Below are positions 14,400 through 15,659 of a DNA stretch of 15,659 nucleotides, piece after piece. The stretch comes from JBBQKI01 sp038326725 (lineage in GTDB: Bacteria; Bacteroidota; Bacteroidia; Flavobacteriales; Flavobacteriaceae): the NCBI GenBank assembly GCA_038326725.1, contig JBBQKI010000042.1, forward strand, positions 1-15,659, in the 5' to 3' direction. The position numbers were made by a program, and so were the translations under genes. Positions within the stretch are counted from its first letter, which is position 1; each line of letters opens with the position of its first letter. Under the pieces are notes generated by a model. That model worked only from the letters and a program-made list of their open reading frames with translations, was not told where the DNA came from and did not search any database.

Positions 14400-15263
14400 A
14401 TGCAACAGGTGAAACTGATAGAATGTCCACGCGATGCCATGCAAGGCATCAAAATGCAAATTCCCACTTCAGAAAAAGTGAAGTACATTCAGGCCCTTTT
14501 GCGTTGCGGTTTTGACACCATAGATGTGGGCAGTTTTGTGTCTGCCAAGGCCATCCCTCAAATGCAGGATACTGCCGAAGTACTTTCCCAACTCGATATT
14601 TCCCAAACTCAAAGTAAACTGCTTGCCATTATTGCAAATGTTCGTGGCGCGGAGGAAGCGGTGCTTATTAAAGAAATTGATTATTTGGGCTATCCTTTCT
14701 CGATTTCAGAAAATTTCCAAATGCGGAATACCCATAAAACCATTTCGGAATCCATCGATATTTTAAGGGAAATTTTAAAGCTTGCGGACACCCATAACAA
14801 AGAAGTGGTAGCCTATCTATCCATGGGTTTTGGAAACCCTTATGGCGACCCGTGGAGCGTCGAAATTGTTGGCGAATGGACCGAAAAGTTGGCGGCCATG
14901 GGCGTAAAAATCCTTTCTTTGAGTGATACCGTTGGGTCTTCCACCCCCGAGATCATTACCTATTTGTTTTCAAACTTAATTCCCAAATACCCGAATATCG
15001 AATTTGGGGCACATCTGCACACTACGCCAAATTCTTGGCATGAAAAAATTGATGCCGCATTTAAAGCAGGTTGCCGAAGGTTCGATGGGGCCATTCAGGG
15101 CTATGGCGGCTGCCCCATGGCAAAAGATGCGTTGACGGGAAATATGCCTACTGAAAAAATGTTGAGTTATTTTACCGCAGGGAAAATCGATTGCAACATA
15201 AGTCCTACCTCCTTTGAAAGTGCACATAATGAAGCCACCAAAGTTTTTTCAAAATATCATTAA
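14400..15263 (+). CDS. Hydroxymethylglutaryl-CoA lyase
   Basis: A 287-residue TIM-barrel enzyme that splits HMG-CoA into acetyl-CoA and acetoacetate, the last step of leucine catabolism. Active-site features are intact: Arg11-Asp12 in ECPRDAMQ (catalytic Arg and metal-ligand Asp), His205 and His207 in AHLHTTP (metal ligands), catalytic Cys238 in GYGGCPMA, and Asn248 in the TGNMPTE loop. The usual family motif is PRDGLQ; here it is PRDAMQ. The family also includes isopropylmalate and homocitrate synthases, but the GGCP loop and short length favour the lyase. The ATG at 14400 is the only possible start before the PRD motif; an in-frame TAG lies at 14370. The next gene starts 1 nt after the stop, indicating an operon. 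Confidence 0.93.
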   Translation: MQQVKLIECPRDAMQGIKMQIPTSEKVKYIQALLRCGFDTIDVGSFVSAKAIPQMQDTAEVLSQLDISQTQSKLLAIIANVRGAEEAVLIKEIDYLGYPFSISENFQMRNTHKTISESIDILREILKLADTHNKEVVAYLSMGFGNPYGDPWSVEIVGEWTEKLAAMGVKILSLSDTVGSSTPEIITYLFSNLIPKYPNIEFGAHLHTTPNSWHEKIDAAFKAGCRRFDGAIQGYGGCPMAKDALTGNMPTEKMLSYFTAGKIDCNISPTSFESAHNEATKVFSKYH

Positions 15264-15264
15264 G

Positions 15265-15659
15265 ATGAAAATTGTATTGTTCATTTTTATTGCTATCAGT
15301 TATTTAAGTTGTAAACCAGCGGCGGGTCTTTCCGGACTTTCCGATGATGGCGAGATAGTTTTAAAATTTGTACAAGTAAACGATGTTTATGAAATCGCGC
15401 CCTTGAACAATGGGAAGGTTGGCGGTATGGCAAGGGTGGCGCATATTCGAGATTCCATTAAAAAGGAAAATCCCAATACTTTTCTCTTTATGGCGGGCGA
15501 TTTTTTAAATCCTTCTTTGGTGGGTACATTAAAAGTGAATGGCGAAAGGGTTTACGGAAAGCAAATGATTGAAACGATGAATGCGATGGGTTTTGATTTG
15601 GTCACTTTCGGAAACCATGAATTTGATATTCCGGAAACCGCTTTACAACAAAGATTAAA
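15265..15659 (+). CDS. 5'-nucleotidase-like metallophosphatase lipoprotein, N-terminal part
   Basis: 131 complete codons are present; the gene runs off the right edge. Residues 1-15 form a lipoprotein signal with lipobox Y-L-S-Cys16, so the product is exported and lipid-anchored. The calcineurin-like metallophosphoesterase motifs of the UshA/5'-nucleotidase family follow in order: QVNDVYEI (Asn39-Asp40), GGMARVAHIRDSI (53-65), FMAGDFLNPSL (Asp79), and TFGNHEFD (Asn117-His118-Asp121). It probably releases phosphate from nucleotides or related esters in the periplasm or at the surface. In the first motif Tyr42 replaces the His of the usual D-x-H metal site, a variant that defines a subgroup of this family. 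It starts 1 nt after HMG-CoA lyase. The C-terminal substrate domain is not in view. Confidence 0.88.
   Translation, partial: MKIVLFIFIAISYLSCKPAAGLSGLSDDGEIVLKFVQVNDVYEIAPLNNGKVGGMARVAHIRDSIKKENPNTFLFMAGDFLNPSLVGTLKVNGERVYGKQMIETMNAMGFDLVTFGNHEFDIPETALQQRL

Noticed and set aside
1..15659. tRNA or rRNA genes, CRISPR arrays, insertion sequences, prophage genes
   Set aside because: I looked for cloverleaf-like segments, regularly spaced repeats, transposase or integrase motifs and phage proteins, and saw none.

Overview
The window reads as chromosomal DNA of a member of Bacteroidota, most likely the family Flavobacteriaceae. It is AT-rich. Several genes are preceded by the Bacteroidota sigma-factor box TAnnTTTG rather than a classical -10, and Shine-Dalgarno sequences are largely absent. 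The gene families fit as well: a long NusB, DUF1573 lipoprotein next to yajC, a PUR-family/DUF3276 protein, leucine dehydrogenase, and a TPR-containing histidine kinase with a LytTR regulator. The genus cannot be fixed from sequence reading alone.

Layout. 1-837 (-) is the N-terminal part of a secreted protein with an Asp-box (sialidase-type propeller) motif. It diverges from a two-component pair (987-3687, +): a LytTR response regulator followed 1 nt later by a TPR/HisKA sensor kinase. The divergent intergene holds a perfect 8-bp inverted repeat. A palindromic repeat at about 3714-3745 separates the kinase from a convergent thioredoxin-like gene (3731-4294, -). Then come a small conserved protein overlapping csaA (4406-5045, +), a strong bidirectional terminator, a PUR/DUF3276 nucleic-acid-binding protein and an ABC exporter (5132-7348, -). 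Leucine dehydrogenase, nusB, a DUF1573 lipoprotein and yajC follow on the plus strand (7467-10431), ending in another bidirectional terminator. On the minus strand, reading leftwards from 12405, lie mntA, hepT and pepT. On the plus strand, 12534 to the end, lie pyrD, a LysE-type exporter, HMG-CoA lyase and the start of a 5'-nucleotidase-like lipoprotein.

Function. Most of the window is housekeeping: transcription antitermination (nusB), Sec accessory function (yajC), pyrimidine synthesis (pyrD), peptide turnover (pepT), and branched-chain amino-acid catabolism (leucine dehydrogenase and, about 6 kb away, HMG-CoA lyase). The accessory-looking parts are the two-component system with its divergent secreted protein and the AT-rich mntA-hepT toxin-antitoxin pair placed directly upstream of pepT. 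I found no RNA genes, CRISPR arrays, prophage or insertion sequences. I do not see a clear, wholly undescribed system. The points most worth a second look are the mntA-hepT-pepT arrangement, the 901-922 dyad, the repeat that overruns the 3' end of the thioredoxin-like gene, and the aspartate at the catalytic-glutamate position of the ABC transporter.
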